A stretch of 63,946 nucleotides of DNA. Source: Gammaproteobacteria bacterium (GTDB taxonomy: Bacteria > Pseudomonadota > Gammaproteobacteria > Xanthomonadales > SZUA-36). The DNA is taken from NCBI GenBank assembly GCA_021772935.1, contig JAJFLA010000013.1:1-63946 (forward strand), given 5' to 3'. The notes beneath the pieces are model-generated. The model searched no databases and was not told the origin of the DNA. It saw only the letters and a program-made list of their open reading frames with translations. A program made the position numbers and the translations under genes. This document shows positions 1-10,265 of the stretch, piece by piece. Positions within the stretch are counted from its first letter, which is position 1, and every line of letters begins with the position of its first letter.

Positions 1-102
1 TTAAACTTTTTACTTGTCTCATGGTTTCTCCTTAGCGTGTTGCTTGTCGGCTCACGCTTTGGAGTTACTATGAGACTCCTGTTACTGTCAAACTGTTGAT
101 GC

Positions 103-131
103 CTCCCCAGCAGAGCTGGGGGGTCTCCTTT
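103..131 (+). terminator. Rho-independent terminator of an upstream gene
   Basis: A 7-bp perfect stem (CCCCAGC/GCTGGGG) with an AGA loop spans 105-121 and is followed by TCTCC and a run of six T. This is a classical intrinsic terminator for transcription entering from the left edge. The rest of 1-182 holds no gene I can recognise. Confidence 0.8.
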
Positions 132-182
132 TTTGTCTAGAATCAATCACGAGAAGAATAGTAGCTGTCAAGGGAGACAAAT

Positions 183-638
183 ATGAAGCTTGATTGGAAG
201 GTCATCATCGGCGGTGGCATCTTAATGTACGTAGCACAGTTTATAGTGGGATTCGCTACCGGCCATTTCATACACGAAGGTGTGCTGGATCCGTTATATA
301 GGCTAACGACGGAGTTTTGGCGCCCGGAACTGAACCAGGACCCACCCGACATGGCTGCATTAATGCCGCGGTGGATCAGTATAGGGCTGCTGACTTCGCT
401 GGTTTATGCAGGTATCTATGACAACATTCGCTCTGCATTTGACGGCTCCGGCATGATCAAAGGTCTCAAGTTTGGCCTGATCATGGCCATCATTTATATT
501 TTGTTCTGCGCAGCATTTTCTGGCATTTTCAACCTTCCAAATGCCATCTGGGGCTGGTGGGCACTTGAGGGCCTTATCACTTTTCCGATCGGTGGCTTGG
601 TGCTTGGCTGGTTCGCGGGTAAATTTGCCAGTGATTAG
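183..638 (+). CDS. Four-helix inner-membrane protein of unknown function
   Basis: A 151-residue protein with about four hydrophobic segments: residues 7-27, 63-78, 93-116 and 124-146. The second half is rich in Gly, Trp and Phe, as in small integral membrane proteins. The ATG at 183 follows a good ribosome-binding site (GGGAG, 6 nt spacing) and lies just after the terminator, so it probably has its own promoter. It is convergent with the ABC exporter gene and ends 4 nt from that gene's stop. I recognise no family and no catalytic motif, so the function is unknown. That it is a real gene is supported by its start signals and consistent membrane topology. Confidence 0.7.
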   Translation: MKLDWKVIIGGGILMYVAQFIVGFATGHFIHEGVLDPLYRLTTEFWRPELNQDPPDMAALMPRWISIGLLTSLVYAGIYDNIRSAFDGSGMIKGLKFGLIMAIIYILFCAAFSGIFNLPNAIWGWWALEGLITFPIGGLVLGWFAGKFASD

Positions 639-642
639 CGGG

Positions 643-2418
643 TTACATATCCCCAAACTGCAGTTTTGCCAATTTGGCATACAACTTACTTGTTCGGATT
701 AATTCATCATGGTTACCAACCGCCACGATACGGCCTGCGTCCATCACAACAATACGATCTACCTTTTTAACCGTCGCCAGGCGGTGTGCAATAACCAACG
801 TGGTGCGATCTTTCATCAAGCCTTCCAGCGCCATCTGCACCAGGCGCTCGCTTTCGGCATCCAGTGAGCTGGTCGCTTCATCCAGTAACAGGATCGGAGG
901 GTCTTTCAAAATTGCGCGTGCGATTGCAACACGTTGGCGCTGGCCACCGGATAAACGTGTACCACGCTCACCCAGGAAGGTGTCAAAACCATCCGGTAAG
1001 GCATTTAGAAATCCATCCGCCGCCGCCGCGACTGCTGCCTGCTCAACTGCGAAATTATCGGCATCGGGCTTGCCATAGCGAATATTTTCGCGGGCGCTAT
1101 CACCAAATAAAACCGTTTCCTGGGGCACCAGGCCGATCTGTTGGCGTAAATCGGTAGGTGATAACTGTGCGATATCAATACCGTCAATCTCAATATGACC
1201 CGACTCTGGGTCATAAAACCGTAACAACATCTGGAAACTGGTGCTTTTACCGGCACCTGACGGCCCAACGATCGCAACCGTTTCGCCAGGTTCGATATCC
1301 AGGGAAAAATCTTCCAGTGCCGCAGTATCCGGCCGGGTAGGGTAATGAAACACGACCTTCTTGAACGAAATACGACCACTGGCACGTGTAGGTAGTGGTA
1401 TAGGCTTTTCCGGGGCACGGATGGCAGGTCTGGCTATTAGTAACTCTGACAGGCGCTCCATCGCCCCCGCACCTCGCTGTATTTCTCCCCAAACCTCACT
1501 TAAGCCTGCCGCTGAAGAGCCTACAAAAATTGAGTACATCAAAAACTGCGTCAATTCACCGCCTGTCATCGAGCCTGCCAGCACCGCTCGTGAGCCGGTC
1601 CACAGAATGATGGTAATCGCGCCGAATACCATGGTGATTCCAAGCGCGGTTAAAAACGCACGAGTGCGAACACGTCGAATAGCGGCTTTGAAGCTCTCCA
1701 CCACAGCCTCGCTGTAACGCCTGGACTGCAATGGCTCCAGGGTGAAGGCTTGCACGGTTTGTATCGCGTTCAGGGTTTCGTCTGCCAGGCCACTGGTATC
1801 CGCGACCCGGTCCTGGGTGGTACGGGACTGCCGTCTTATACGGCGCCCGACAATGATCATTGGTGCGATCACCACCGGAATACCTATTATGATATAAATG
1901 GTCAACTGCACACTGGTCAATGCCAACATCACCAAACCACCGAGCAGGTTGACGCTGGTGCGCAGTGCAATTGAAAGACTGACCCCTGAAACGCTTTGCA
2001 CCAGCGTGGTATCGGCCGTTAAACGGGACAACACTTCGCCGGTACGTGTCGTTTCAAAAAAAGTGGGGTCCATACGGATGACCCGGTCATAAACTTCGGT
2101 ACGGATATCAGCAACCACTCGTTCACCCAGCCACGAAACCAGGTAATAACGCAGTGCGGCAAAGCCACCAAAGAGTGCGGCGGCGGCAAAAAACCAGCCA
2201 AAGTAGCGATTGATCGTGCCCACGTCATTGGCAGCAAAGCCATTGTCGATCAGAAAACGCAGCGCCACCGGTAAAGCGAGCAAGGCGGCTGATGCCACCA
2301 GCAATGCGACAAACGCTGCAATTAAGGTACCACGATAAGCAAGGATAAACGGAACCAGTGTCCGTAATGGTTTGAGTGAACTGCCCGTGGGCCGCTCAGT
2401 GGAATTCTTTTCAGCCAT
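643..2418 (-). CDS. ABC exporter half-transporter, fused membrane and ATPase domains (MsbA/LmrA-like)
   Basis: A 591-residue type IV ABC exporter half-molecule, expected to work as a homodimer in the inner membrane. The N-terminal half (about 20-320) has six membrane helices. The C-terminal half is a complete nucleotide-binding domain: Walker A GPSGAGKST near residue 385, Q-loop, signature LSGGQ near 488, Walker B ILLLDEATSS near 505, and the H-loop histidine in VIAHRL. The length is typical for MsbA-like proteins, but substrate cannot be read from sequence; lipids or drugs are usual for the family. The ATG at 2418 lies 57 nt after the acyl-CoA synthetase gene on the same strand, so the two may be co-transcribed, which would fit a lipid-related role (inference). 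Confidence 0.9.
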   Translation of the reverse strand: MAEKNSTERPTGSSLKPLRTLVPFILAYRGTLIAAFVALLVASAALLALPVALRFLIDNGFAANDVGTINRYFGWFFAAAALFGGFAALRYYLVSWLGERVVADIRTEVYDRVIRMDPTFFETTRTGEVLSRLTADTTLVQSVSGVSLSIALRTSVNLLGGLVMLALTSVQLTIYIIIGIPVVIAPMIIVGRRIRRQSRTTQDRVADTSGLADETLNAIQTVQAFTLEPLQSRRYSEAVVESFKAAIRRVRTRAFLTALGITMVFGAITIILWTGSRAVLAGSMTGGELTQFLMYSIFVGSSAAGLSEVWGEIQRGAGAMERLSELLIARPAIRAPEKPIPLPTRASGRISFKKVVFHYPTRPDTAALEDFSLDIEPGETVAIVGPSGAGKSTSFQMLLRFYDPESGHIEIDGIDIAQLSPTDLRQQIGLVPQETVLFGDSARENIRYGKPDADNFAVEQAAVAAAADGFLNALPDGFDTFLGERGTRLSGGQRQRVAIARAILKDPPILLLDEATSSLDAESERLVQMALEGLMKDRTTLVIAHRLATVKKVDRIVVMDAGRIVAVGNHDELIRTSKLYAKLAKLQFGDM

Positions 2419-2475
2419 CTAAAGCAAATGGGGTTAATCGCCAAGTATTAAAGGCGAGCGGCAGGATGCATCCCG

Positions 2476-4143
2476 CTATAACGTAGCGATTGTCTGCTCA
2501 CGCATGATGAATTTCTGGATTTTGCCGGTTACCGTCATCGGAAACTCTTCAACTATTTTGATATGTGCTGGAACCTTGTAATAGGCTATCTGTTCACTGC
2601 AGTAATCACGGATGTCCTCTGTCGTCGCAATTTCACCATCGTGCAACCTGACCCAAGCTGCAACCACTTCACCATACTTTTCATCCGGAATACCAAATAC
2701 AGCAACCTCCTGGATTTTTGGGTGCTGGAACAGGTACTCCTCTATCTCGCGCGGATAAATATTCTCACCACCCCGGATAATCATATCCTTAACCCGACCG
2801 ACAATGTCGCAATACCCCTCTTTATCAATGACGGCCAGATCACCTGTATGCATCCAGCCTGCCGTGTCAATGTCATCTTTTGTCCGCTTCTGTTCACCCC
2901 AGTAACCGAGCATGACACTGTAACCACGGGTGCAAAGCTCACCTGAGACCCCCCTTGGTACGACCACACCCTGCCCATCGATAATTTTTACCTGCACATG
3001 TGGGTGGATACGCCCAACCGTTGACACCCGCTTTTCCAGCGGGTCATCAGTAGCGCTCTGAAAACTGACCGGGCTGGTCTCAGTCATACCGTAAGCGATC
3101 GTAATTTCAGTCAGGTTCATTACAGCAATCACTTTGCGCATGACCTCGATCGGACAAGGAGCGCCTGCCATGATGCCGGTGCGCAAGGTACTCAAATCAA
3201 AGCTGTCGAAATCCGGCTGTTCCAGTTCCGCGATAAACATGGTTGGAACACCGTGCAGGGCTGTACATCGTTCTTCACTCACCGCTTCAAGCACCGCGCG
3301 TGGCTCAAACGCCTCAGAAGGAAAAACCATGGTGGCACCATGTGTCACACAGCTCAGTACACCCAGTACCATGCCAAAACAGTGGTAAAGCGGCACCGGT
3401 ATGCAGAGACGATCCTGTCGGCTCAACTTCATTGCCTCACCTGTAAAATACCCATTATTCAAGATGTTGAAATGCGTTAATGTAGCGCCCTTGGGTAATC
3501 CCGTGGTGCCACTGGTGAACTGAATATTGATTGCATCATCGGGCTGACAGACTAATGCACGCGCAGCCAGCTGTTCCACCGCATCTGCAGGTGCCATGGC
3601 TACAATATCTTCAAACCGGAGCATACCGGAAACCGGTTCATCGCTGATCACAACCAATGACCGAAGCTCGGGCAACTCTGGCAGGCTCAATGACCCGTCG
3701 CAGGATGTGTCGATACCAGGTGCGATATCACGCATCATATCGATATAACTACTGCTCTTGAACTCACTGGCCAGGATCAAACACTTGCAGCCGACCTTCT
3801 TAAGCGTGTAACTGAGTTCAGCCTTACGATAAGCCGGGTTGATATTGACCAGGATCAGACCGGCTTTGGCGGTGGCGAACTGTGTAATCAACCATTCGAT
3901 ATTGTTCGGTGACCAGATTCCAATTCGGTCACCGACTTGCAAATCAAGCGACAGCAAGCCCGCCGCAAATGCGTCGACCGCCGCGCCCAGCTGCCGGTAG
4001 GACCAGCGGATATCCTGATGACGAACAACAACGGCTTGTTCATCACCGCATTCTTCAACCGTCTGTTGAAAGGCATCCGTAATGGTCTGGTAGATCAATG
4101 GTTGCTTGCTGCTACCACATACAAAACTCATGGGGGTTGTCAC
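2476..4143 (-). CDS. AMP-forming acyl-CoA synthetase (FadD-like)
   Basis: A 555-residue ANL-superfamily enzyme that activates a carboxylic acid with ATP and joins it to CoA. The ATP/AMP motif [11 protein letters not shown] lies near residue 206, YGMTETSP near 350, the hinge [20 protein letters not shown] in the C-terminal third, and the catalytic lysine in TVTGKIQKF close to the C-terminus. Length and motif order fit medium/long-chain fatty acyl-CoA synthetases. The start is taken as GTG at 4143, which has an AAGGA box 8 nt upstream; an ATG four codons in is possible. Substrate chain length is not predictable. The gene lies upstream of the ABC exporter on the same strand and is divergent from ilvD, with a MITE-like repeat between. 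Confidence 0.9.
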   Translation of the reverse strand: MTTPMSFVCGSSKQPLIYQTITDAFQQTVEECGDEQAVVVRHQDIRWSYRQLGAAVDAFAAGLLSLDLQVGDRIGIWSPNNIEWLITQFATAKAGLILVNINPAYRKAELSYTLKKVGCKCLILASEFKSSSYIDMMRDIAPGIDTSCDGSLSLPELPELRSLVVISDEPVSGMLRFEDIVAMAPADAVEQLAARALVCQPDDAINIQFTSGTTGLPKGATLTHFNILNNGYFTGEAMKLSRQDRLCIPVPLYHCFGMVLGVLSCVTHGATMVFPSEAFEPRAVLEAVSEERCTALHGVPTMFIAELEQPDFDSFDLSTLRTGIMAGAPCPIEVMRKVIAVMNLTEITIAYGMTETSPVSFQSATDDPLEKRVSTVGRIHPHVQVKIIDGQGVVVPRGVSGELCTRGYSVMLGYWGEQKRTKDDIDTAGWMHTGDLAVIDKEGYCDIVGRVKDMIIRGGENIYPREIEEYLFQHPKIQEVAVFGIPDEKYGEVVAAWVRLHDGEIATTEDIRDYCSEQIAYYKVPAHIKIVEEFPMTVTGKIQKFIMREQTIATL

Positions 4144-4156
4144 AGGAGGTTTCCTT

Positions 4157-4321
4157 TAAGGGGCCTCTGATTCATTCTGAACGAAGTAGATTGTGAGTCA
4201 AAACATTTAGATTCAAGGCGTGGATCGCACGTAATAGCAGGCTATTGCGAAGATTCGCAACGAAGAAGCTGGATGTTTTGGACGCAAGATATGAGTTCAT
4301 GAATAGATCAGAGGCTCCTTA
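4157..4321. repeat. MITE-like element with terminal inverted repeats (long form)
   Basis: The segment begins AAGGGGCCTCTGATTCATTC and ends with the near-complement GAATAGATCAGAGGCTCCTT, so about 20 bp at each end form an imperfect inverted repeat around some 125 bp with no ORF. The same ends recur at 10244-10260, 14369 and 16750-16805. It fills the divergent promoter gap between the acyl-CoA synthetase and ilvD. Confidence 0.7.
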
Positions 4322-4420
4322 GATCATTAGGTCCAGAAATGGAACCCGTCAAACACAATGAGTGTTACGATTCCACACCAGAACTATTTTACCTTTTTTC
4401 CCAAATTTGAAGCGTTAATT

Positions 4421-6283
4421 ATGAAGCCATTAAGATCCGATACTACCACCAGCGGCGATAGCGCTGCTGCATCCCGCTCACTGTGGCGCGCTACCGGTAT
4501 GCGCAGTGGTGACTTTGGTAAACCTATCATTGCCATCGCCAACTCTTTCACCCAATTTGTGCCCGGTCATGTACACCTACAGCATGTTGGCAGTCTGGTC
4601 GCCAGTGAAATAACCGCAGCGGGTGGTGTGTCCAAAGAGTTCAATACTATCGCCGTGGATGACGGTATCGCGATGGGACACGATGGTATGTTGTACTCAT
4701 TACCAAGCCGCGATTTGATTGCCGATAGCGTGGAGTACATGGCCAACGCCCATTGTGCTGACGCCTTGGTGTGTATATCCAATTGCGACAAAATAACACC
4801 CGGAATGTTAATGGCCGCCTTGCGGCTCAATATCCCGGCTGTATTTGTCTCTGGTGGACCAATGGAAGCTGGCCGCCTGGAGAACGCAGGCAAACCGATT
4901 CTAAGGCTTGATCTCACCGATGCATTTTCAGGTGCGGTGAACATGGACGCTTATCCGGGTAATAGTCTTGATGATGTGGAAGAAAGCGCTTGCCCAACCT
5001 GTGGCAGTTGTTCCGGTATGTTCACAGCAAATTCGATGAACTGCCTGACCGAAGCCCTTGGCCTGTCGCTACCGGGTAACGGCTCATTGCTGGCCACCCA
5101 TCGCGACCGTGGCGCGTTATTTCTCGAGGCTGGTCGGGTGATCGTAGACCTGACCAGGCGCTATTACCACGATGACGATGACTCGGTGCTGCCAAGATCC
5201 ATCGCAAATTTCGATTCCTTCAGCAATGCAATGGCAGTAGATATTGCGATGGGCGGCTCAACCAACACCATATTGCACCTACTCGCGGCCGCCCAAGAGG
5301 CCGAGGTAGATTTCAACATGTCACATATTGACGCGCTGTCGAAGCGTATCCCCCATCTCTGTAAAGTTTCACCCTCAAGCCATGATTATTTTATGGAGGA
5401 CGTGCATCGGGCCGGTGGCATGATGTCAGTCATGGGTGAGCTGGAAGGAGCGGGTCTGCTCAATACCAATGTGCCCATGGTGCATAGCACGAATCTCGAT
5501 GAAGCCCTGAGCAAGTGGGATATAGGGCGAAGCAAAAATGCCGATGCTGAACGGCTTTACAGCGCCGCGCCGGGAGGTGTGCGTACGACCAAGCCTTTCG
5601 GGCAAAACAATCACTGGGAACTCGATCTTGATCGGTCGGGAGGTTGTATCCGCGATTTGGCTCACGCCTACAGTTCCGAAGGCGGTCTCGCGGTACTTTA
5701 TGGCAACATCGCTGAAAGTGGTTGCATCGTCAAAACTGCTGCAGTAGCAGAAGCCATGTACCAGTTCAGCGGCCGGGCGCGCGTATTTGAAGAGATGGAA
5801 GTCGCCAATGAAGCCATACTGGGTGACAAAATAAAACCAGGTGATATTGTAATTATCCGCTATGAAGGTCCCCGCGGGGGACCGGGTATGCAGGAAATGC
5901 TCGGGCCCACCATGGCAATAAAATCCAAAGGTCTTGGAGAATCCTGCGCACTGATTACAGATGGACGTTTTTCCGGGGCGACCGGGGGTCTTTCAATCGG
6001 CCATGTCTCACCCGAAGCGGCCAGTGGTGGTTTGATTGCCCTGGTGGAGGAGGGTGACACCATTGCCATTGACATCCCAAATCGCAACATTGAATTGCAG
6101 GTCGCGCCCGCGGTGCTAACTGCACGACGCGTGGCCCTGGAAGCCAAAGGATCAGACCATGCCTACCGGCCGACTGCACCCCGGCGACGACGGGTAAGCA
6201 CGGCTCTGCGTGCCTATGCAGCCTTTGCCAGTAGTGCCGATCAGGGCGGCGTTCGGGATTTGAGCAAAATAGAAGGCGCCTGA
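4421..6283 (+). CDS. ilvD: Dihydroxy-acid dehydratase
   Basis: Catalyses dehydration of 2,3-dihydroxy-3-methyl acids to 2-oxo acids, the third shared step of valine, isoleucine and leucine synthesis in the cytoplasm. The protein matches E. coli IlvD almost throughout: N-terminal RSxTTxG...[30 protein letters not shown], the cluster cysteines in [12 protein letters not shown] and [19 protein letters not shown], and the C-terminal [17 protein letters not shown] and [11 protein letters not shown]. These cysteines bind the Fe-S cluster in the family. I chose the ATG at 4421 (620 residues) because family members begin there; an in-frame ATG at 4358 would add 21 unconserved residues. No branched-chain attenuator leader was seen. 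Confidence 0.96.
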   Translation: MKPLRSDTTTSGDSAAASRSLWRATGMRSGDFGKPIIAIANSFTQFVPGHVHLQHVGSLVASEITAAGGVSKEFNTIAVDDGIAMGHDGMLYSLPSRDLIADSVEYMANAHCADALVCISNCDKITPGMLMAALRLNIPAVFVSGGPMEAGRLENAGKPILRLDLTDAFSGAVNMDAYPGNSLDDVEESACPTCGSCSGMFTANSMNCLTEALGLSLPGNGSLLATHRDRGALFLEAGRVIVDLTRRYYHDDDDSVLPRSIANFDSFSNAMAVDIAMGGSTNTILHLLAAAQEAEVDFNMSHIDALSKRIPHLCKVSPSSHDYFMEDVHRAGGMMSVMGELEGAGLLNTNVPMVHSTNLDEALSKWDIGRSKNADAERLYSAAPGGVRTTKPFGQNNHWELDLDRSGGCIRDLAHAYSSEGGLAVLYGNIAESGCIVKTAAVAEAMYQFSGRARVFEEMEVANEAILGDKIKPGDIVIIRYEGPRGGPGMQEMLGPTMAIKSKGLGESCALITDGRFSGATGGLSIGHVSPEAASGGLIALVEEGDTIAIDIPNRNIELQVAPAVLTARRVALEAKGSDHAYRPTAPRRRRVSTALRAYAAFASSADQGGVRDLSKIEGA

Positions 6284-6378
6284 ACATTTAGCCCGCATAT
6301 TTCACCAAGGCGGGCCTGGGCCATCCTTGGTAAAATTTGCGGGTTAGCTATCGTCACAAACAAACAGGATCAATACTC

Positions 6379-7524
6379 ATGTCTCGTCTTGATACAGCCT
6401 TCAATATAGAAGACCTGCGTAAATTAGCGCGCAAAAAATTGCCCACGCCATTATTCAACTACATTGACGGCGGCGCTGATGATGAAATCAACGTACGTGG
6501 CAACATCCATGCGTTTGACAGCGTCAGGCTGGTGCCTGAGCACCTGATTGATATAGCGAATATTGACCTCTCCACGCAGGTGCTCGGTCGCAAGATATCC
6601 ATGCCACTGTTCCTGGCACCAACCGGAATGAACCGTTTGTTTCATCCCGAGGGTGAATCTGCAGTGTCAAAAGCGGCCGCAGCTGCCGATACCTACTATT
6701 GTCTTTCCACCGTCGGTGCAACCAGTATTGAAGACGTGGCAGCCGCCTGCGATGGGCCAAAGTGCTTCCAAATCTATGTGATGAAAGACCGCGGCCTGAC
6801 CCGTGAATTCATCCAGCGGTGTAAAGATGCTAAATACGACTCGTTGGCGCTAACCGTGGATATCCCGGTGGCGGGTAACAGAGAACGCGAGCTGCGTTAC
6901 GGCTTTAGCACGCCACCAAAACTCAATTTTGCCGGTATAGCCGGTTTTGCGGCCAGGCCCGGGTGGGTATACCGGGCCCTGACAAACCCAAAAGCCATAC
7001 TCGCCAATGTGGCCCATAAAATCCCTGAGGGCAGCTCACAAAGCACCTCGCTGATGGAGTACGTTGCCAGCCAGTTTGACCCATCAGTCACCTGGGATGA
7101 TCTGGAATGGATGATCTCTGAATGGGGTGGTCCGTTTGCCATTAAAGGTGTGCTGTCGGCTTCCGATGCACGTAAAGCAGTGGATGCTGGTGTATCGGCC
7201 ATCATGGTCTCTAATCATGGTGGGCGCCAACTCGACGGAACACTGTCAGTTTTTGAAGCGCTCGGCCCGATCGTTGATGCGGTGGCTGGAGAATGTGAAA
7301 TCATCTGTGACGGTGGCGTTCGTCGCGGCACCCACGTATTGAAAGCACTGGCCCTTGGTGCTACTGCCTGTTCAATAGGTCGTCCTTATCTGTATGGTTT
7401 AGCTGCTGGTGGCGAGGCGGGTGTTGCCCGCGTACTGGAAATGCTACGCACTGAAATCGAAAGGGATATGGCGCTACTGGGCTGCCGGAAGATCAATGAG
7501 GTGAGTGGCAAACATATTGCCTGA
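6379..7524 (+). CDS. FMN-dependent alpha-hydroxy-acid dehydrogenase/oxidase (LldD family)
   Basis: A 381-residue TIM-barrel flavoenzyme that oxidises an L-2-hydroxy acid, most likely lactate or a relative, to the 2-oxo acid. Visible family marks are the N-terminal IEDLRKLARKKLP and YIDGGADDE, APTGMNRLFHPEGE in the FMN-binding region, the loop arginine region, IKGVLSASDARKAVDAG, and the catalytic histidine/arginine block SNHGGRQLDGT followed by DGGVRRGTHVLKALALGA. The ATG at 6379 gives the usual N-terminus; extension to 6337 is unlikely. It follows ilvD by about 95 nt on the same strand and could share its transcript. Substrate specificity (lactate, glycolate, mandelate) cannot be fixed from sequence. 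Confidence 0.9.
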   Translation: MSRLDTAFNIEDLRKLARKKLPTPLFNYIDGGADDEINVRGNIHAFDSVRLVPEHLIDIANIDLSTQVLGRKISMPLFLAPTGMNRLFHPEGESAVSKAAAAADTYYCLSTVGATSIEDVAAACDGPKCFQIYVMKDRGLTREFIQRCKDAKYDSLALTVDIPVAGNRERELRYGFSTPPKLNFAGIAGFAARPGWVYRALTNPKAILANVAHKIPEGSSQSTSLMEYVASQFDPSVTWDDLEWMISEWGGPFAIKGVLSASDARKAVDAGVSAIMVSNHGGRQLDGTLSVFEALGPIVDAVAGECEIICDGGVRRGTHVLKALALGATACSIGRPYLYGLAAGGEAGVARVLEMLRTEIERDMALLGCRKINEVSGKHIA

Positions 7525-7612
7525 ATTCTAATCGCACAGGGTAGGCACCGAGCCACCCACACCACGAATTCAATTCGCCCCGCGTCTGGCCCATTCTCTT
7601 GTTACTGATTGC

Positions 7613-9529
7613 TTATTTACATTCAAAACCATCAGCACCAACACGATAGCAAAAGTCGCCCCAGCCGAATTCCTGCCAGTAATCAACCAGTCCGATGTCG
7701 GTGACAAGTTCTTTAAATCCTGGCAATTGGCGAGTTTCTGACATCAGAGGCATCCAGAACAACCAGGGGTCAGGGGACCTGCGCATCGCCTTCAAGGCGA
7801 GCTCTGTTTCACCATAGTAGCTTGCCCATATCGCGACATAATAATCGGTAGAGGCAGATTTTTGATAGGTATCTCGTAGCCAGATCAATGCGGTTTCACG
7901 GTTGCCAAGCAATTCTGCCATCGTCTCGTGTACATCCTGATCTCCCGGCTGTTTGTGCTCAATTGCCCGCTGCAGCCACCGCTGCAATAAATTGCTGTCG
8001 CCAGCAGAAAGTGCGCTTACCATGCCCTCGATATTTAATGGTGGAACTATCTGGTCCAAAGCAAATCCACGTTCAAATTCAGCAAGAGCAACATCAAGAC
8101 GCCCCTGCATCGCGTAGGTATGGCCGAGGTAATGGGCAGACAATGGGTTCAGGGGGTCCAGGCGTCGTGCGCGCTCCATCAAAACGACGGCATCTTTTGT
8201 GCGGCCCACTTTCACCAGGAAGTCAACGTAAGTGACCATGGTCTGGACATCAGCGCTACCGGTCAGCCCAGCGCCCTGGTTCAAAGTCTGTTCTACATTT
8301 GACCATTGCCAGCGATCTAGTTGCTTGAACGCGATCTCATTGAGCACGACTTGTGCAGTGGGCGTCAGACTGATCGCATGAGCTAGCGCTTTCTCCCATT
8401 CTTGTTGCCAGTTATTCGGTTGCTCACTTCCGAAGACCGCAACATACGCAACCCGATATTTACCCGCAAGACTGGCCCAAGCAAGCGCGTAAGCTGGATC
8501 AATCTCAATTGCTCGCCTGTTATGCTCAATTGCTTTCAGTAAAGCGTCCGCGGTCAACTCCCGGGCGAGTGAGTTCGCTAGCATGAGCTCTTCATAAGCC
8601 TCTATGTTTGTCGTGCCTCCCACCACGTTAGCGAGACCTCCGACACCAAGCTTAATAGTGAGGGCCTTCGCAACCGCCTCCGCGATTTCTTCCTGAACAA
8701 CGAAAATATTCGTCAACGGTCGGTCGTATTTACCTGCCCATAAGTGAAAACCAGTCGCTACATCAATCAACTGAGCAGTGATTCGTAACTGATTTTCAGA
8801 TTTTCGTACACTGCCCTCCAAAACATGGCTAACGTTGAGGCTGTTGCCAATATCCCGTAGCTTGTCATTTCTACCCTTGAAGTAGAATGATGAGGTTCTG
8901 CCCGTAACCTGCAAACCTTCGAGCTGTGTAAGCCTGTTGATTAATTCTTCGGACAAGCCGTCTGCGAAATAGCCCTGATCATGAGCAGGACTCATGTCGA
9001 CAAAAGGCAGTACAGCGATGGTTCTGGTGCTATCAGAATCGCTGGATGATTGAGCCTTTCGTAAACCACTCTGATGCCAAAACAGAGCCGCTGCCAGCAG
9101 AGTTGCACCGGCACCGATAAGAAGAGTGCGTATGACGGGCCACGACTTTTTCTTATCTCTCAATCGGCCTGCTTCCAGGCTTGAAGTGCTTACGGTTACC
9201 GGCTTCCTGACCACGGGTGTAAGTGCTTGAATCAGGCGAAACCCTTTCTTCGGTATCGTTTCTATGACCTGTGCATCCCGCGCTGAATCGCCAAATGCCT
9301 TGCGCAGTTCCACCACGCATTGGGTAAGCACATCATCGGAAACAACAGCCCCTGGCCAAACGGCATCGAACAAGTCATTTCTTGAGACGACATCGCCGGC
9401 GGCTCGGGCGAGACACTCGAGCACTGCCATTGACTTGGGCTTGACACGGACGAACTCATTGCCATGCTCGATGGAGCATCTTTGTGGCCTGATAATCCAG
9501 TCACCTAAACTAAAATCCGCTCCTGTCAC
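7613..9529 (-). CDS. Membrane-anchored winged-helix regulator with TolB-like and TPR domains (CadC-type)
   Basis: A 638-residue protein with three parts. Residues 5-100 are an OmpR/CadC winged helix (VKPKSMAVLECLARAAGDVVSRNDLFDAVWPG, then IETIPKKGFRLI). One membrane helix follows near 135-155. The extracytoplasmic part starts with a TolB-like nucleotide-cyclase-associated domain (IAVLPFVDMS, YFADGLSEELINRL, VLEGSVRK, ITAQLIDVATGFHLWAGKYDR) and ends in TPR-like repeats. This layout suggests a one-component transmembrane regulator that senses outside the cytoplasm and binds DNA inside. The start is GTG at 9529 with an AGGA box 6 nt upstream. It resembles the protein at 19631-21205, which has the same TolB/TPR section but no DNA-binding domain. 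Its targets are unknown. Confidence 0.87.
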   Translation of the reverse strand: MTGADFSLGDWIIRPQRCSIEHGNEFVRVKPKSMAVLECLARAAGDVVSRNDLFDAVWPGAVVSDDVLTQCVVELRKAFGDSARDAQVIETIPKKGFRLIQALTPVVRKPVTVSTSSLEAGRLRDKKKSWPVIRTLLIGAGATLLAAALFWHQSGLRKAQSSSDSDSTRTIAVLPFVDMSPAHDQGYFADGLSEELINRLTQLEGLQVTGRTSSFYFKGRNDKLRDIGNSLNVSHVLEGSVRKSENQLRITAQLIDVATGFHLWAGKYDRPLTNIFVVQEEIAEAVAKALTIKLGVGGLANVVGGTTNIEAYEELMLANSLARELTADALLKAIEHNRRAIEIDPAYALAWASLAGKYRVAYVAVFGSEQPNNWQQEWEKALAHAISLTPTAQVVLNEIAFKQLDRWQWSNVEQTLNQGAGLTGSADVQTMVTYVDFLVKVGRTKDAVVLMERARRLDPLNPLSAHYLGHTYAMQGRLDVALAEFERGFALDQIVPPLNIEGMVSALSAGDSNLLQRWLQRAIEHKQPGDQDVHETMAELLGNRETALIWLRDTYQKSASTDYYVAIWASYYGETELALKAMRRSPDPWLFWMPLMSETRQLPGFKELVTDIGLVDYWQEFGWGDFCYRVGADGFECK

Positions 9530-9692
9530 TGGTATCCTGGTTTAAAAAATCGTGGTAGGAACTGAATTCTAACACCTTACCACTTTGTCACCGGGCCAAT
9601 GTTGAAGTGCGCTTGCAACAAATAGCTCACCTGATTGACGGTCGGCAACATGGCTCAGCTGCCAACACCACGATTCTTCTGACCCACCGGTG

Positions 9693-9968
9693 TTAAGAGC
9701 AGAAATAGTGATCTCCTTTGTGAGGGGTACCGTCGCGCGCCAGCGTGTCTTTGGCATCAATGAAAACTTGCCCCCCCCTGGCGAAGCATTGTCTTTTATA
9801 GGCAATAAATTTTTCTTTGAAGTCCGTTCGAATGCGCTCCCTGGCTTCGGTTTGCTCTTCAGAGATAGCCGCACAGCCTCCAGCGAAAAGCAAATGGGTG
9901 GCCAATAAAAGGCCCATGCCTGTTTTCCAGTGATTGCTGCTCAAGCTTGCAGTCTGTAATAAATTCAT
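9693..9968 (-). CDS. Small putative lipoprotein
   Basis: A 91-residue protein with an N-terminal hydrophobic stretch (about 15-30) ending LLFAGGCAA, which could be a lipobox with cysteine 32 as the lipidated residue; the -3 position is Ala, so this is not a perfect match. The mature part is short, charged (SEEQTEARERIRTDFKEKF) and has two further cysteines. A strong ribosome-binding site, AAGGAG 7 nt before the ATG, supports translation. I recognise no family. It stands alone between two larger minus-strand genes. Confidence 0.6.
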   Translation of the reverse strand: MNLLQTASLSSNHWKTGMGLLLATHLLFAGGCAAISEEQTEARERIRTDFKEKFIAYKRQCFARGGQVFIDAKDTLARDGTPHKGDHYFCS

Positions 9969-10265
9969 ACTTCGTCTCCTTGTTGTTACGAAAGTGTCGT
10001 GGTGACGAAGCGAATCTAAAACGTGAAGAATAATTCGGCCCGAACAAAAACCGAACGCAGCAGGAACAAAGCTGGAACAGAATATGAAAACCCATTAATT
10101 ACAGCATGTTAAGTGCTGCCAAAAAGTGGAGCCGCGAGGAGAAAACGATATGAAAATCAATTTCTGATTGCCTTTTTAATTCAAGGGTCAGCTTAGCCCG
10201 GCTCAATTTATGGGCGATGAGGCGATGGTACTCGTGTACTTAAGGAACCTCTGAGGTTCCCTAAA
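9969..10265. other. Intergenic region between the lipoprotein and sensor-kinase genes
   Basis: About 300 bp without a credible gene. It should hold the promoter of the lipoprotein gene and the 3' end of the sensor-kinase transcript. The only clear structure is the palindrome described separately at 10244-10260. Confidence 0.5.
10244..10260. repeat. 17-bp palindrome, fused ends of the MITE-like family
   Basis: GGAACCTC-T-GAGGTTCC is a perfect inverted repeat 6 bp beyond the sensor-kinase stop codon. It equals the two outer ends of the element at 4157-4321 joined without an interior. It may also act as a weak terminator for the kinase, though only a short T stretch follows on the minus strand. 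Confidence 0.6.
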